DNA of 64,000 bases, from assembly GCA_035575715.1 (NCBI GenBank), contig DATLXN010000029.1:16464-80463 (forward strand), given 5' to 3'. A model generated the notes under the pieces. It worked only from the letters and a program-made list of their open reading frames with translations. It was not told where the DNA came from and searched no databases. Numbering within the stretch: the stretch's first letter is position 1; each line of letters starts with the position of its first letter. The DNA is from JACCSI01 sp035575715 (GTDB lineage Bacteria > Acidobacteriota > Vicinamibacteria > Vicinamibacterales > UBA2999). A program made the translations under genes and the position numbers. Of the stretch, positions 15,004 to 22,317 are shown piece after piece.

Positions 15004-17939
15004 AAGTCGAAGCGGACGCCGAAGCGGACGATGCGCGGGTCGAGAATGCCCGTCACTTCCCGATACAACGAGTCGATTGCCGGCGACGTGGCTGTCGCGC
15101 GCGCCCCAGCGGTCGTCTGCCTGAAGGCCGTGACCGGTGCGGCGTTGCCGACGTTGAAGGCGTCGATCATGCCCGTCACCCGGGCGGCCCGACCGAACTT
15201 GAACGTCTTGTCCAGACGGAAGTCGAGGATGCTCACCGTCGGATACCGGTTTGCGGTGATCGGTTCCACCCGCACGGTCTGCGTGCTGTCGCCAGGAAAC
15301 GCGACGCTGATGGTGCGACCGTAGTTCTGGCCGCTCTGGACCTTCCACGAGCCTGACACGCCGAGATCGAAGGGCAACAGATAGCGGCCGATGACCTTGT
15401 AGTTCCACGTCGTCGACGTTTCCCGTCCAAACTCGTCGCCAAACAGGCGACGGGCCGGTCGATACGAGAAGAAGCGGGTGTAGCCGGTTGTGTCGTGTTG
15501 CATTGTCGACCAGGTGTAGCCGGCCGAGCTGAGCAACATCCACTTGCCGGAGAACCGGCGATTCACGGCCAGTTCTACAGTGTGGTAATCAGCGTCGGCC
15601 CCCTCCGGATTAGTGAAGACACGGTCGGTGCCAATGGTGGCCGGTCGGTCGAAGGTGTTGAAGGTCTGATCATCGCCGTTGCCGGCGATATTGTCCGGAC
15701 CCGGGTCTCTGATCGTGAACGGAACCGTGTAGGCTGGCGTACGGATGGCATCCTCTTCCCCCCAGATGTTCCGCATGTTCTTGTAAACATACGATGCGCG
15801 TCCAGACAACCCTTGGACGATTTCGCGTTCGACGTTGGTCGACAGCTCGTTACTAGTCGGGCGGACAAAGTCGCGATCGATCCGGACGAAGCCGCCGCCG
15901 CCCTGTGTGGAAACGAAATTGCCGAGCTCCTGCGGACCGTCAAGCAAACGATTGCTGTTCAGGTCGCAGTTGGTGGTGCGCTCCGCCGTGCACGGCAGGA
16001 ACTGATAGCGCAACTGGGCGCGGCCGACCGGGTTTTCGAGGTCAGCTAGTTCGTCGGCCGAGTTCCAGCGGGATTGCCCGAAGTAGACCTTCAGCACCGT
16101 CCGGTTATCGCCGGTCAGGTCATAGGCCATCCCGACGCGCGGCGACAACGTCTTGGTGTTGGCGACATCGCGCGCCGCGACCGTTTGCGGCGCGATGAAC
16201 GACTGGTAGCGCGCATCGTTAAAGCCCGAGAGCTGTGGCAGGCCATTAGGCGTGAACTGCTGCTCCGGCCAGCCGTCGCGGTAGGTCTCAAAGCGCAACC
16301 CGAGGGTGGCAGTGAGCCGATTGGTCAGCTTCCACGTATCGTTCACCCACAGGGAGTTGTATTCCACGTCGTTGACCGGTGAGGTGGGGGTGTTGTAGAG
16401 GTCCACCTGGTTCACCAAGCCGTTGTTGTCTCGATAGAAGATGTCGAAGGGCTGGTCGCGGAACAGGTTGCGACGGTCGCGTTTCCAGTCATAACCGACC
16501 TTGAAGTCGTGGCTGCCCGCCCAGCCGTCCTGGAAGTAGCTCAGGGTGGTATAGAACTGCGGCTTGTACCGCTTTTGGTCCTGATAGCTGTCGTTGCCGC
16601 CGCCGTCAAAGCGGATGAGCGTGGCCTCGTCGCGTCGGCCGGGACCCCACGGTCCGTCGTAGAGGCCGAAGTCGCGGGTCGGCCGCAGCGGGAAGAAGTT
16701 GTACCACTGGCCGGCCAGCACATCGAGGAAGGCCCGGCTGCCAAGGACACTGGTCCATTCGACTTTCATCGGATAGTTGCGTGAGGCCTGGTACTGCGCG
16801 GCAGACAGCGGCGTCGATGGGCCAAGCCCGCGCTTGTCCTGAAGCTTTTCGCGCTTGTTGAGAAAGCCGATCACCTGATTGTTGCGGTTGAGCTGGAAGG
16901 TGCCCTTGAAGGTGTACTTGTTGGAAAGTTTCGACCGCTCGATTAAGTCCGAGCCCAAGGTGAACTTGTACTGATCATTGAGACGCCAGCTGGTAAAGAA
17001 CCACGCCTTCTGCTTCCATAGGGGCCCACCGACGTTGAAGTTGATGTCGTATTGCCGATCGATGGGATTGCCCCGGGTCAGTGCATTTCGCACAAAGAAA
17101 TTCCCGCCGTCGCCCTGCGGCTTGCCCACGCTGAGGAAGCCTGGGACGTTGTTGTCAATGGTCGCGTCGCCTTCCCAGTCGCTGTAGTAGCTGCCAGTGA
17201 AGCGGTCGCCGCCAGACTTGACGCTCAGACTCAGCACCGCGCCGCCGGCAAACGCCGAGGCGTCCGCGCCAGCGCCGCCGACCGACATTTCCTCGAACGA
17301 CCCGAAATCGAAATAGCCGGCGTTGCCGTTTGTGCCCTCGGTCGTGTCAATGCCCTCGAGCTTGGTCTGGTTCTGATCGTCGAAGCCGTAGGTGCGATAA
17401 CCAGTCTGAACGCCGGTGCGCGAGCCACCAACGTCGTAGGAGGTCATCTGCAGTCCCGGCGCCTGTGACATGGCTGCCCAGATATCGCGAGCGTTAGGGA
17501 TGTCGGTGAGCAGTTCCTTGGTAAAGTTGGTGCCCAGTGTGGTCGTCGAGGTGTCAACGACTGGCGATTCACCGGTGACCGTCACGGTTTCCTGCAGCGT
17601 TGCCAGTTCCAGTTTCTGGTCAACCGTCAAGGTCTGGTTAATCACCACGCGAATGCCTTCGCGTTTCACGCTCTGAAAGCCGGCTAGTTCGAACCCGACC
17701 ACGTAGGTGCCGGGCGGAAGCGCCAGAAAACGGAAGGAGCCGTCGTCGCCGGTGACTTGCACCTGCGGCTGGATCAGCGCCGGGCTGCTGACCGTGACCG
17801 TGACGCCCGGCATGATCGCACCGCTGTTATCCGTCACCGTGCCGTTGACACGGCCACGGAAGTCCTGTGCGCTGGTGGACGCCACTGCCGTAAGCAGCAC
17901 CAGACACAGGCTCACCGCAAATTTCTTGCTCAGCCTCAT
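15000..17939 (-). CDS. TonB-dependent receptor with carboxypeptidase-regulatory-like N-terminal domain
   Basis: An outer-membrane protein of 979 residues. After a signal peptide (MRLSKKFAVSLCLVLLTAVA) residues ~25-110 form a carboxypeptidase-regulatory-like beta-sandwich (GRVNGTVTDNSGAIMPGVTV, GTYVVGFELAGF), then a plug domain (GESPVVDTSTTTLGTNF, IPNARDIWAAM) and a long beta-barrel ending in a terminal aromatic (RFGVRFDF), as outer-membrane barrels do. This layout is typical of the many Acidobacteriota receptors for oligosaccharides or other large substrates; the ligand is unknown. The ATG at 17939 has GGAGGA at good spacing. A TGTAAGAT box at ~18028 gives a ~80-nt leader. A stop-overlapping repeat and terminator follow. 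Confidence 0.92.
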   Translation of the reverse strand: MRLSKKFAVSLCLVLLTAVASTSAQDFRGRVNGTVTDNSGAIMPGVTVTVSSPALIQPQVQVTGDDGSFRFLALPPGTYVVGFELAGFQSVKREGIRVVINQTLTVDQKLELATLQETVTVTGESPVVDTSTTTLGTNFTKELLTDIPNARDIWAAMSQAPGLQMTSYDVGGSRTGVQTGYRTYGFDDQNQTKLEGIDTTEGTNGNAGYFDFGSFEEMSVGGAGADASAFAGGAVLSLSVKSGGDRFTGSYYSDWEGDATIDNNVPGFLSVGKPQGDGGNFFVRNALTRGNPIDRQYDINFNVGGPLWKQKAWFFTSWRLNDQYKFTLGSDLIERSKLSNKYTFKGTFQLNRNNQVIGFLNKREKLQDKRGLGPSTPLSAAQYQASRNYPMKVEWTSVLGSRAFLDVLAGQWYNFFPLRPTRDFGLYDGPWGPGRRDEATLIRFDGGGNDSYQDQKRYKPQFYTTLSYFQDGWAGSHDFKVGYDWKRDRRNLFRDQPFDIFYRDNNGLVNQVDLYNTPTSPVNDVEYNSLWVNDTWKLTNRLTATLGLRFETYRDGWPEQQFTPNGLPQLSGFNDARYQSFIAPQTVAARDVANTKTLSPRVGMAYDLTGDNRTVLKVYFGQSRWNSADELADLENPVGRAQLRYQFLPCTAERTTNCDLNSNRLLDGPQELGNFVSTQGGGGFVRIDRDFVRPTSNELSTNVEREIVQGLSGRASYVYKNMRNIWGEEDAIRTPAYTVPFTIRDPGPDNIAGNGDDQTFNTFDRPATIGTDRVFTNPEGADADYHTVELAVNRRFSGKWMLLSSAGYTWSTMQHDTTGYTRFFSYRPARRLFGDEFGRETSTTWNYKVIGRYLLPFDLGVSGSWKVQSGQNYGRTISVAFPGDSTQTVRVEPITANRYPTVSILDFRLDKTFKFGRAARVTGMIDAFNVGNAAPVTAFRQTTAGARATATSPAIDSLYREVTGILDPRIVRFGVRFDF

Positions 17940-18024
17940 GGGGTTCCTCCGAAGTTCAAAACACACGACGACGCACGACCATAGCCAAATGGGACGCGCG
18001 ACGAATCTCTGACTGGAAACGTCG

Positions 18025-18030
18025 ATCTTA
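18025..18030 (-). promoter_or_regulatory. -10 element TAAGAT (extended TG) of the TonB receptor
   Basis: TGTAAGAT on the minus strand about 85 nt before the receptor ATG. No good -35 is seen. Unlike the leaderless genes, this one has a Shine-Dalgarno sequence. Confidence 0.4.
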
Positions 18031-18091
18031 CACGAAAATTCCCACGGCTGGGTTTATGCCGAACTGTCCGGACGTGGCTGTTGCGAGTGAC

Positions 18092-18114
18092 GCGGAACCG
18101 TCGTGCGGTTCCGC
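18092..18114. other. hairpin in the divergent TonB receptor/M20 peptidase region
   Basis: GCGGAACCG (18092-18100), 5-nt loop, CGGTTCCGC (18106-18114) forms a perfect 9-bp stem. There is no T-run, so it is more likely an operator or structural element than a terminator. Confidence 0.5.
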
Positions 18115-18163
18115 GGGGAGGGGGGCGCTGTGACGACGGTGCGCCGGTGGGGAAGACTTGGTA

Positions 18164-18169
18164 GATACT
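18164..18169 (+). promoter_or_regulatory. -10 element GATACT of the M20 peptidase gene
   Basis: GATACT ends 7 nt before the ATG at 18177; an overlapping TAGATA is an alternative. A leaderless mRNA is predicted. Confidence 0.45.
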
Positions 18170-18176
18170 CTCGGCC

Positions 18177-19424
18177 ATGCGAATCGTCTTTGGACTCATT
18201 GTTCTCGCCCTTGCCTCGCCGGCTTTTGCGCAACAGGACGCGGCGCAACTCGGCGCCAAGCTGCTCCAGGAGGCGGCCGTCAAGAACGCGGTCGAGGCCA
18301 TCCGCGCCGCCGAACCGCAAACCCTGGAGGATCAAGTCCGGCTTTGTGAAGTCGAAGCGCCGCCGTTCAAGGAAACCAAGCGCGCGCAACTGTACGCGCA
18401 GATGTTCAAAGAGATCGGGCTGACCAATGTCCGCATCGACAAGGAGGGCAATGTCCTTGGCGAAAAACGCGGCACGCAGGCGCGTCCGCATCTGGTCTTC
18501 AGCGCCCACCTCGATACCGTGTTTCCCGAAGGCACCAATGTCACCGTCAAACGCGATGGGACGATGTTCCGCGCGCCGGGCATTGGCGACGATTGTCGCG
18601 GGCTCGCCGTCGTGCTCGCCGTCGCGCGTGCGATGGTCAAGGGCAACATCCAGACGCCGGGGACGATCACCTTTGTCGGGACCGTCGGCGAAGAAGGCCT
18701 CGGCGATCTGCGCGGCGTGAAATTTTTATTTCGCGAAGGCATGAAGGGACAAATCGATCGCTTCGTGTCGATCGACGGCACCGGCCTCGGCATGACGCAC
18801 ATCGCTGTCGGCAGCTTGCGCTACCGCGTGACCTTCAAAGGGCCGGGCGGTCACAGCTACGGCGCGTTCGGGATGGTCAACCCAATTCACGCGCTCGGCC
18901 GCGCGATGGCACGGGTCTCCGATTTCGAGGTGCCGCGCGAACCGAAAACGACGTTCAACGTCGGCCGGATCGGCGGTGGTACGTCGGTCAACGCGATTCC
19001 GTTCGAGGCATGGGCCGAAGTCGACATGCGTTCGGCCGACCAGGCCTCGCTGCAGTCGATCGACGCGAAATTTCACAAAGCGGTGGATGATGCGGTCGCT
19101 GACGAAAACGCGCGATGGGGCAGCCGTCAGTTAACCGTGGAGAAGACCGTCGTCGGCAATCGCCCTGCCGGTCGAACCCCGGCCGACTCAGCGATCGTCT
19201 TAGCCGCTGTGTCGGCGACCCAGGCGCTGGGTTTTGCAGTGACGCTCGATGAGGGGTCAACCGACTCGAACATCCCGATGAACATGGGCATCCCGGCGAT
19301 CACCATCGATGGCGGCGGGCGAGGCAGCGGCGCGCACGCGCTCGATGAGTCGTTTGATTCGACAAATTCATGGCAGGGCTCGCAGCGTGCGTTACTGCTT
19401 GCGATCGTGCTTGCTCAGCAGTAG
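18177..19424 (+). CDS. M20 family metallopeptidase, exported
   Basis: A signal peptide (MRIVFGLIVLALASPAFAQQ) precedes an M20 di-zinc peptidase of 415 residues total. Metal ligands and catalytic residues are visible: SAHLDTVF (His, Asp), APGIGDDCRG (bridging Asp), GTVGEEGLGD (Glu pair), SIDGTG and the late His in GSGAHALDE. The dimerisation/lid domain is seen around GGHSYGAFGMVNPIHALG. It probably cleaves peptides or aminoacyl substrates in the periplasm. The start at 18177 gives a clean signal peptide and fits the promoter box. The 3' end overlaps the convergent membrane-protein gene by 33 bp. Confidence 0.9.
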   Translation: MRIVFGLIVLALASPAFAQQDAAQLGAKLLQEAAVKNAVEAIRAAEPQTLEDQVRLCEVEAPPFKETKRAQLYAQMFKEIGLTNVRIDKEGNVLGEKRGTQARPHLVFSAHLDTVFPEGTNVTVKRDGTMFRAPGIGDDCRGLAVVLAVARAMVKGNIQTPGTITFVGTVGEEGLGDLRGVKFLFREGMKGQIDRFVSIDGTGLGMTHIAVGSLRYRVTFKGPGGHSYGAFGMVNPIHALGRAMARVSDFEVPREPKTTFNVGRIGGGTSVNAIPFEAWAEVDMRSADQASLQSIDAKFHKAVDDAVADENARWGSRQLTVEKTVVGNRPAGRTPADSAIVLAAVSATQALGFAVTLDEGSTDSNIPMNMGIPAITIDGGGRGSGAHALDESFDSTNSWQGSQRALLLAIVLAQQ

Positions 19425-19958
19425 CTCTCGATAGCGCGCCAACTCCACGCCTCGCTGCTTGCGCATGCCGCGGTCGCAGTAGAGGAGCCAGACGATGAAA
19501 GCAGCGTGCGGCAGCGCCAGCACGATCAGTTCGAGCTGAATCGGCGCCGGAAAAATCACGGCGAGAAAGTTCAGGAGTGTGGCGAGGAGGAAGATCGGCA
19601 GGAAGAGCGGGTGCACGCCTGCCCCAGGAAGCGCCGGTCCGAACAGCATTGCGCTCCGCTCCCAAGCCGGCGGAGCGAGGCGCGAAGCCTCGCCCTCGTC
19701 CGATTCTTCAAAAAACGCCTGCAAATAACGGCCAATCCGTTCCACGCCGAGGTGCATTGAGCGAATCACTTCGAAGGTCGTGAGCAACACCAATAACGGC
19801 ACAGTCGCTGCAATTGGATTCGGCAGCCAGATGAGGATGCAGACGAGCACAGCAGCCCACACGGAGATACCGGCGAGCGCCATGACCGGTCGAGCATTGC
19901 TGCGCGAGCGAATCGTTTCTCGGAGCGCGGCGTATTCCAGCCCGACCAGATCAGTCAT
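19392..19958 (-). CDS. hypothetical four-helix membrane protein
   Basis: A 188-residue protein with hydrophobic helices around residues 25-60, 114-135 and 140-160 (ALAGISVWAAVLVCILIWLP, FLPIFLLATLLNFLAVIFP, IVLALPHAAFIVWLLY) and polar ends. No family is recognised. The central loop (EGEASRLAPPAWERS) is encoded by a GC-rich palindrome (GCGAGGC-GCGAA-GCCTCGC) that shares an exact 18-mer with the foldback element after priA, so this loop may have been expanded by a repeat. The ATG at 19958 has TAAATA 6 nt upstream, predicting a leaderless mRNA. Confidence 0.7.
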   Translation of the reverse strand: MTDLVGLEYAALRETIRSRSNARPVMALAGISVWAAVLVCILIWLPNPIAATVPLLVLLTTFEVIRSMHLGVERIGRYLQAFFEESDEGEASRLAPPAWERSAMLFGPALPGAGVHPLFLPIFLLATLLNFLAVIFPAPIQLELIVLALPHAAFIVWLLYCDRGMRKQRGVELARYRELLLSKHDRKQ

Positions 19959-19964
19959 TGGTAA

Positions 19965-19970
19965 TATTTA
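19965..19970 (-). promoter_or_regulatory. -10 element TAAATA of the four-helix membrane protein
   Basis: TAAATA preceded by GTG ends 6 nt before the ATG at 19958 on the minus strand. Confidence 0.45.
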
Positions 19971-20021
19971 CACGCCGACCCGAGTGATCTCGCTAAGTGC
20001 CTGTGACATCTGGAGATACAC

Positions 20022-20049
20022 TTGCGCTCTACAGGGAAGATGTTACAAT
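20022..20049 (+). promoter_or_regulatory. promoter of the DacA-type carboxypeptidase
   Basis: TTGCGC (20022-20027), 16-bp spacer, TACAAT (20044-20049). The predicted leader is about 95 nt. Confidence 0.4.
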
Positions 20050-20148
20050 GCCGACTAGACATTATAGAAACACTTCTCTGCGATTGACTGAGAGGTCTGA
20101 GGTTCCCAGCCTTCGGCCCTTCTCCCTGGCTCCAGAAGCGAGATATTG

Positions 20149-21285
20149 ATGCAATCCGGTGCCGTTCGGAAAATGATGCGCCTCGCCGTTGCCGTGACGG
20201 TTGCGCTTGTGCTGGGTACACCCGCTGAGCCGCTTGCGGCAGCCCAGTCGCGACGCTCCTCCCGTCCGTCGGTCGCCAAGGTGGCCCAGGCTGGAAAGCG
20301 ACCCGCGGCGAGAAAAAGGTCTGGCGCCAGAAAACCGGTCGCCAGCAGGGCAACCCGGCGCTATTCGGCGGCGGCTTCGCGTGCACGGGCGGCCCGCGTC
20401 GCGTCAGCGCGTGCAGCAGCCGTCGCCCGCACACGCGAGACGCAGACCCCCCGGTTCAAGCTGGATGACCTCGGCGAGCAGGTGCCGGACGTTCGCGCCG
20501 CGGCTGCGATCATCTACAACCCCGAGACCAATCAGGTGTTGTGGGAATCGAACTCACAGGATCAGCTTTCGATCGCCAGCATCACCAAGGTGATGACGGC
20601 GCTGGTGTTCCTCGAATCGGGGATGCCGCTGTCGACCCGAGTCAACGTGCAGCGCAGCGACGTTTATCGTGCCTCGACGACGTATATCCGCGTCGGCTAC
20701 GAAGTCACTGCCGACGATCTGTTGAATCTGTTGTTGATCGGGTCGGACAACGCGGCGGCGCGCGCGCTAGCGCGGGTGTCGCCCTATGGTGCGTCGGGCT
20801 TCGTCGACCGGATGAATCAGAAGGCCGCCGAACTCGGACTCGAGCGCACCCACTATGCCGACCCGTCCGGGCTGCTCGCGTCAAACGTGTCGTCGGCCTA
20901 CGACATGGCCCGCCTCATCGCGTTCGTCTCTGCGGACGAACGGATGGGCAGCGTGATGCGCAAAGCCAAGCACACCGTGTACGCGGGTAACCGCCAGATC
21001 AACGTATCGAGCACCAATCATCTGGTGCGCAGCGGTGAATTCGATGTGGTCGGCGGCAAGACCGGTTTCATCAGCCGTTCTGGGTATTGCCTGGCGACGA
21101 TGCTTCGCTTGCCCCGGACCGGCCAGAAAGTCGCGGTCGTCGTGCTCGGCGCCCGGTCGAATCAAGGACGCTTCTGGGAGACGCGGCATCTGTTCAACTG
21201 GATGAGCACTCATACACAGAAGCTGTTGAATATGGGCGCGCAGCCCCAGCCCCAGCCGCGGGAGAACGACGCGGCACCGCAATAA
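20149..21285 (+). CDS. D-alanyl-D-alanine carboxypeptidase (S11, DacA/DacF type)
   Basis: A periplasmic penicillin-binding protein that trims the terminal D-Ala of peptidoglycan stem peptides. The catalytic triad motifs are clear: SxxK in SIASITKVMTAL, SDN in LLIGSDNAAARALARV, and KTG in VVGGKTGFISRSGY. A signal peptide (MRLAVAVTVALVLGTPAEPL) is followed by a highly basic Arg/Ala/Ser linker (residues ~25-95), unusual in length for the family, which may bind the cell wall. ATG at 20149 is used; a TTG lies directly before it. A terminator follows at 21322. Confidence 0.93.
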   Translation: MQSGAVRKMMRLAVAVTVALVLGTPAEPLAAAQSRRSSRPSVAKVAQAGKRPAARKRSGARKPVASRATRRYSAAASRARAARVASARAAAVARTRETQTPRFKLDDLGEQVPDVRAAAAIIYNPETNQVLWESNSQDQLSIASITKVMTALVFLESGMPLSTRVNVQRSDVYRASTTYIRVGYEVTADDLLNLLLIGSDNAAARALARVSPYGASGFVDRMNQKAAELGLERTHYADPSGLLASNVSSAYDMARLIAFVSADERMGSVMRKAKHTVYAGNRQINVSSTNHLVRSGEFDVVGGKTGFISRSGYCLATMLRLPRTGQKVAVVVLGARSNQGRFWETRHLFNWMSTHTQKLLNMGAQPQPQPRENDAAPQ

Positions 21286-21292
21286 CGCTCGT

Positions 21293-21313
21293 TTCCAGTT
21301 CCCAGTTGCCAGT
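21293..21313. repeat. heptad array, 3 x TNCCAGT
   Basis: TTCCAGT, TCCCAGT and TGCCAGT in exact tandem directly after the carboxypeptidase stop codon. Confidence 0.7.
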
Positions 21314-21321
21314 TCAAAGGG

Positions 21322-21348
21322 GCCGCCCACTCATGGGCGGCTTTTTTA
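21322..21348 (+). terminator. Rho-independent terminator of the carboxypeptidase gene
   Basis: GCCGCCCA (21322-21329), 4-nt loop, TGGGCGGC (21334-21341) followed by TTTTTT. Confidence 0.93.
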
Positions 21349-21409
21349 TTTCTGTTCGGGTAATCCGCCTTTGGCACTGACAACGGGTAAGTGGAAACTC
21401 TCGTCGCCC

Positions 21410-22240
21410 TTATCCGTTGTTAAACCCTTTTTGCATCACCACCGCGTCGAGCGGGAGCGTCGCGATCGAATCGAGCGCCGGCATGACCGCGCGTCCGGCG
21501 CGCCGGCCATCAAGCGTCTTGATATACCGTCGGCACGACTGGCAGGCGGTGACGCGATAGGTGCCGTCTGGTGTGGCGAAGCTGGTGATCATCTTCTTAT
21601 CGCTCTCACCACAAAACGGGCAGGCAATCGGTTCGGTCGGCCAACGCGTCTGACACCGGCCGCACACGAGCAGTCGCTCGCTGGTTGACGTGATGCACGC
21701 GAAGTCCGGTTCGCCGCCGCAGACCGGGCACACGCCGCGTTTCCAGGCGCCGAACGCGCCACGCTGCTGCAGCACGTCGGCACTGCGCACCAGAAACGGC
21801 CGCATCGCCCACGCCAGCACTTCGTCGAGCATTTCAATCGACGGATCGCTGGTGCCGCGGTCGAACCATTGGCAGGCGAGTTCAGGGAGGTTAGGGCTGC
21901 GGCCGACGTCGTGGAGACGTGCCATCGCGGCGGCATCAACGGCCTCGTGCCGTCGAAGAATGTCGGTGATCTGGCGAAATAGGAGGCGCGCTTCGTTCCA
22001 GTCGATCGGTAACCGATCAAACGTGAGCAGAGGCTGCCCACTCGACAGACGCGTGGCAATTTCTTCGGCCGACAACATCACCGAGGCCGTCGCCACGCGT
22101 GTCTGAATTCGACGAAGAGCCGCAACGAGCTCGATCTGAAGCGACGCGGCCGCCGACAACTCGGGCTGGCGCTCGGCCAGCGCTCGGAGTTCCGCAACTT
22201 CTCGAGGGTCGTGGCGTGCACCAGGGGCAGGGCGCGACAC
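21410..22240 (-). CDS. FdhE-like formate dehydrogenase accessory protein
   Basis: The C-terminal half carries four CxxC zinc/iron knuckles in the FdhE arrangement (GVCPVCGGEPDF, LLVCGRCQTRW, IACPFCGESDKK, TACQSCRRYIKTLDGR). FdhE proteins help mature respiratory formate dehydrogenase, a molybdenum or tungsten enzyme that is often a selenoprotein. The N-terminal ~130 residues are helical, as in the family. The GTG at 22240 is selected because TACAAT ends 7 nt upstream; the longer GTG start at 22282 lies outside this predicted transcript. No formate dehydrogenase subunit gene is in the window. Confidence 0.75.
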   Translation of the reverse strand: MSRPAPGARHDPREVAELRALAERQPELSAAASLQIELVAALRRIQTRVATASVMLSAEEIATRLSSGQPLLTFDRLPIDWNEARLLFRQITDILRRHEAVDAAAMARLHDVGRSPNLPELACQWFDRGTSDPSIEMLDEVLAWAMRPFLVRSADVLQQRGAFGAWKRGVCPVCGGEPDFACITSTSERLLVCGRCQTRWPTEPIACPFCGESDKKMITSFATPDGTYRVTACQSCRRYIKTLDGRRAGRAVMPALDSIATLPLDAVVMQKGFNNG

Positions 22241-22247
22241 AGTCGAG

Positions 22248-22253
22248 ATTGTA
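22248..22253 (-). promoter_or_regulatory. -10 element TACAAT of the FdhE-like gene
   Basis: TACAAT ends 7 nt before GTG 22240 on the minus strand. It decides the start codon choice for this gene. Confidence 0.55.
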
Positions 22254-22303
22254 CAAGAAACACCGGCTTTGACGGCTGTCACCTTTCAGACGCGCGGCGC
22301 CGC

Positions 22304-22309
22304 CATAAT
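22304..22309 (+). promoter_or_regulatory. -10 element CATAAT of glgA
   Basis: CATAAT ends 8 nt before the ATG at 22318. Confidence 0.45.
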
Positions 22310-22317
22310 GTGAAGGC

